Assembly: GCA_022592435.1 (NCBI GenBank)
Contig: JABYQS010000596.1
Coordinates: 1-17,410 of the forward strand
From: Cerioporus squamosus
Taxonomy: Eukaryota > Basidiomycota > Agaricomycetes > Polyporales > Polyporaceae
DNA: 17,410 nt
Direction of reading: 5' to 3'
Shown one piece after another: positions 16,805-17,410 of this stretch. The number at the start of each line of letters is the position of its first letter. Positions within the stretch are counted from its first letter, which is position 1. The position numbers were made by a program, and so were the translations under genes. The notes under the pieces were generated by a model. That model was not told the origin of the DNA, did not search any database, and saw nothing but the letters and a program-made list of their open reading frames with translations.

Positions 16805-17393
16805 ATGGCCTACACGCCGACCCTCCTCGACGCCGCCGCCATCCTGGTGGCGGTCATTCTCTTGAACCGTCTATTCGGCAAGAAGCCGGCTGGCCCCCTC
16901 CCGCCCGGTCCGAAGGGCCTCCCCCTCATCGGCAACCTCTTGGACATGCCCCCCAGCCACGAGTGGAAGACCTTCGCTCAGTGGGGTGAACGTTGGGGTG
17001 CGTATCTTCGCTCATACCTCTCCGTTCTGGAGGACGAAGCTATCCGGTGCTAACCTCGCCTCCGATAGGTGACATCGTCTCGGTATCCATGCTCGGTCAG
17101 CCCTACGTCATTCTCAACTCGGTGAAGCCTGCAGTCGACATGCTCGACAAGAAGTCCTCCATCTACTCTTCCCGGCCTATCATCCCTGTCGGCGGTGAGC
17201 TCGTCGGCTGGAACAGGACTCTGGCTCTCCTCCCGTATGGCAACCAATTCCGCGAGTATCGCCGTCTCCTCTCCCAGCTCATCGGTACCCGCAAGAACAT
17301 GGAGCGCTTCGTGCCCCTTGTCGAGGATAAGACCCGTGCCTTCGTCTAGGAGGTCTACCAGGAACCCACGAAGCTCCTCAAGCACATTCAGAA
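16805..17393 (+). CDS. Cytochrome P450 monooxygenase, 5' part, with in-frame stop
   Basis: Exon 1 is 16805-16997. Intron 1 is 16998-17068, with a GTGCGT donor, a GCTAAC branch-point-like site and a GATAG acceptor. Exon 2 is 17069-17393, ending at a GTATGT donor; the rest lies beyond the window. The N-terminus shows a membrane anchor (residues about 8-22, AAAILVAVILLNRLF), the Pro-rich hinge PLPPGPKGLPLIGNLL, and EWKTFAQWGERWGDIVSVSMLGQPYVILNS followed by KKSSIYSSRP. Next come the helix-C segment LLPYGNQFREYRRLLSQLIG and then NMERFVPLVEDKTRAFV. These match microsomal fungal P450s of the large agaricomycete families that oxidise xenobiotics or secondary metabolites. Codon 158 is TAG (17347-17349), yet the frame goes on with EVYQEPTKLLKHIQ, typical of the family. 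The gene is therefore either a pseudogene allele or carries a base error. The heme-binding Cys region is outside the window. Confidence 0.88.
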
Positions 17394-17410
17394 GTATGTA
17401 CACGGCGCGA

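Noticed and set aside
17311..17349. 39-nt intron ending at the TAG in the P450
   Set aside because: A GT...TAG pair exists and keeps frame, but 39 nt is shorter than any intron here and would delete a conserved P450 segment.
1..17410. Mobile elements, CRISPR arrays, tRNA or rRNA genes
   Set aside because: I read both strands for terminal repeats, transposase or reverse-transcriptase motifs, spaced direct repeats and cloverleaf-like sequences and saw none. A tRNA scan and repeat search would be needed to exclude weak cases.

Overview
The window reads as nuclear DNA of a basidiomycete fungus, most likely an agaricomycete (inferred). It is GC-rich and gene-dense. Its genes are cut by many short introns (mostly 49-75 nt) with GTRNGT-type donors and YAG acceptors. 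All eight genes are eukaryotic. One metabolic pair at the right end (a short-chain dehydrogenase and a cytochrome P450) suggests a saprotroph's oxidative repertoire. Exon models were built by hand by matching consensus splice sites, reading-frame phase and conserved protein blocks; every model closes in frame except where stated.

Layout. 164-941 (+) MTP18-type mitochondrial inner-membrane fission protein, convergent with 3005-1291 (-) eIF2B delta (GCD2). A 0.6 kb divergent spacer leads to 3602-7975 (+), the nuclear 5'-3' exoribonuclease RAT1/XRN2. RAT1 converges with 10704-8341 (-), a 683-residue protein of unknown function with SPYG repeats. Next is 12053-11157 (-) SEC22, divergent across 318 bp from 12372-13208 (+) MPO1-like dioxygenase. 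MPO1 converges with 15169-13490 (-), a 10-exon short-chain dehydrogenase. After 1.6 kb without a recognisable gene comes the 5' part of a P450, 16805-17393 (+), cut by the window end.

The first seven genes are mostly housekeeping: mitochondrial division, translation initiation, transcription termination and RNA decay, ER-Golgi fusion, and sphingolipid alpha-oxidation at the ER. They form no pathway together. I found no mobile element, CRISPR array, tRNA or prokaryote-like defence system.

The notable points are in gene structure. The dehydrogenase encodes its NNAG and its catalytic YxxxK motif on 13- and 14-nt microexons. RAT1 begins with a coding exon holding only ATG and needs two -1 frame corrections in its low-complexity middle. 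The P450 has an in-frame TAG followed by continuing P450-like coding sequence. The unknown protein carries a 2 x 90 bp internal tandem duplication and a 15-nt microexon.
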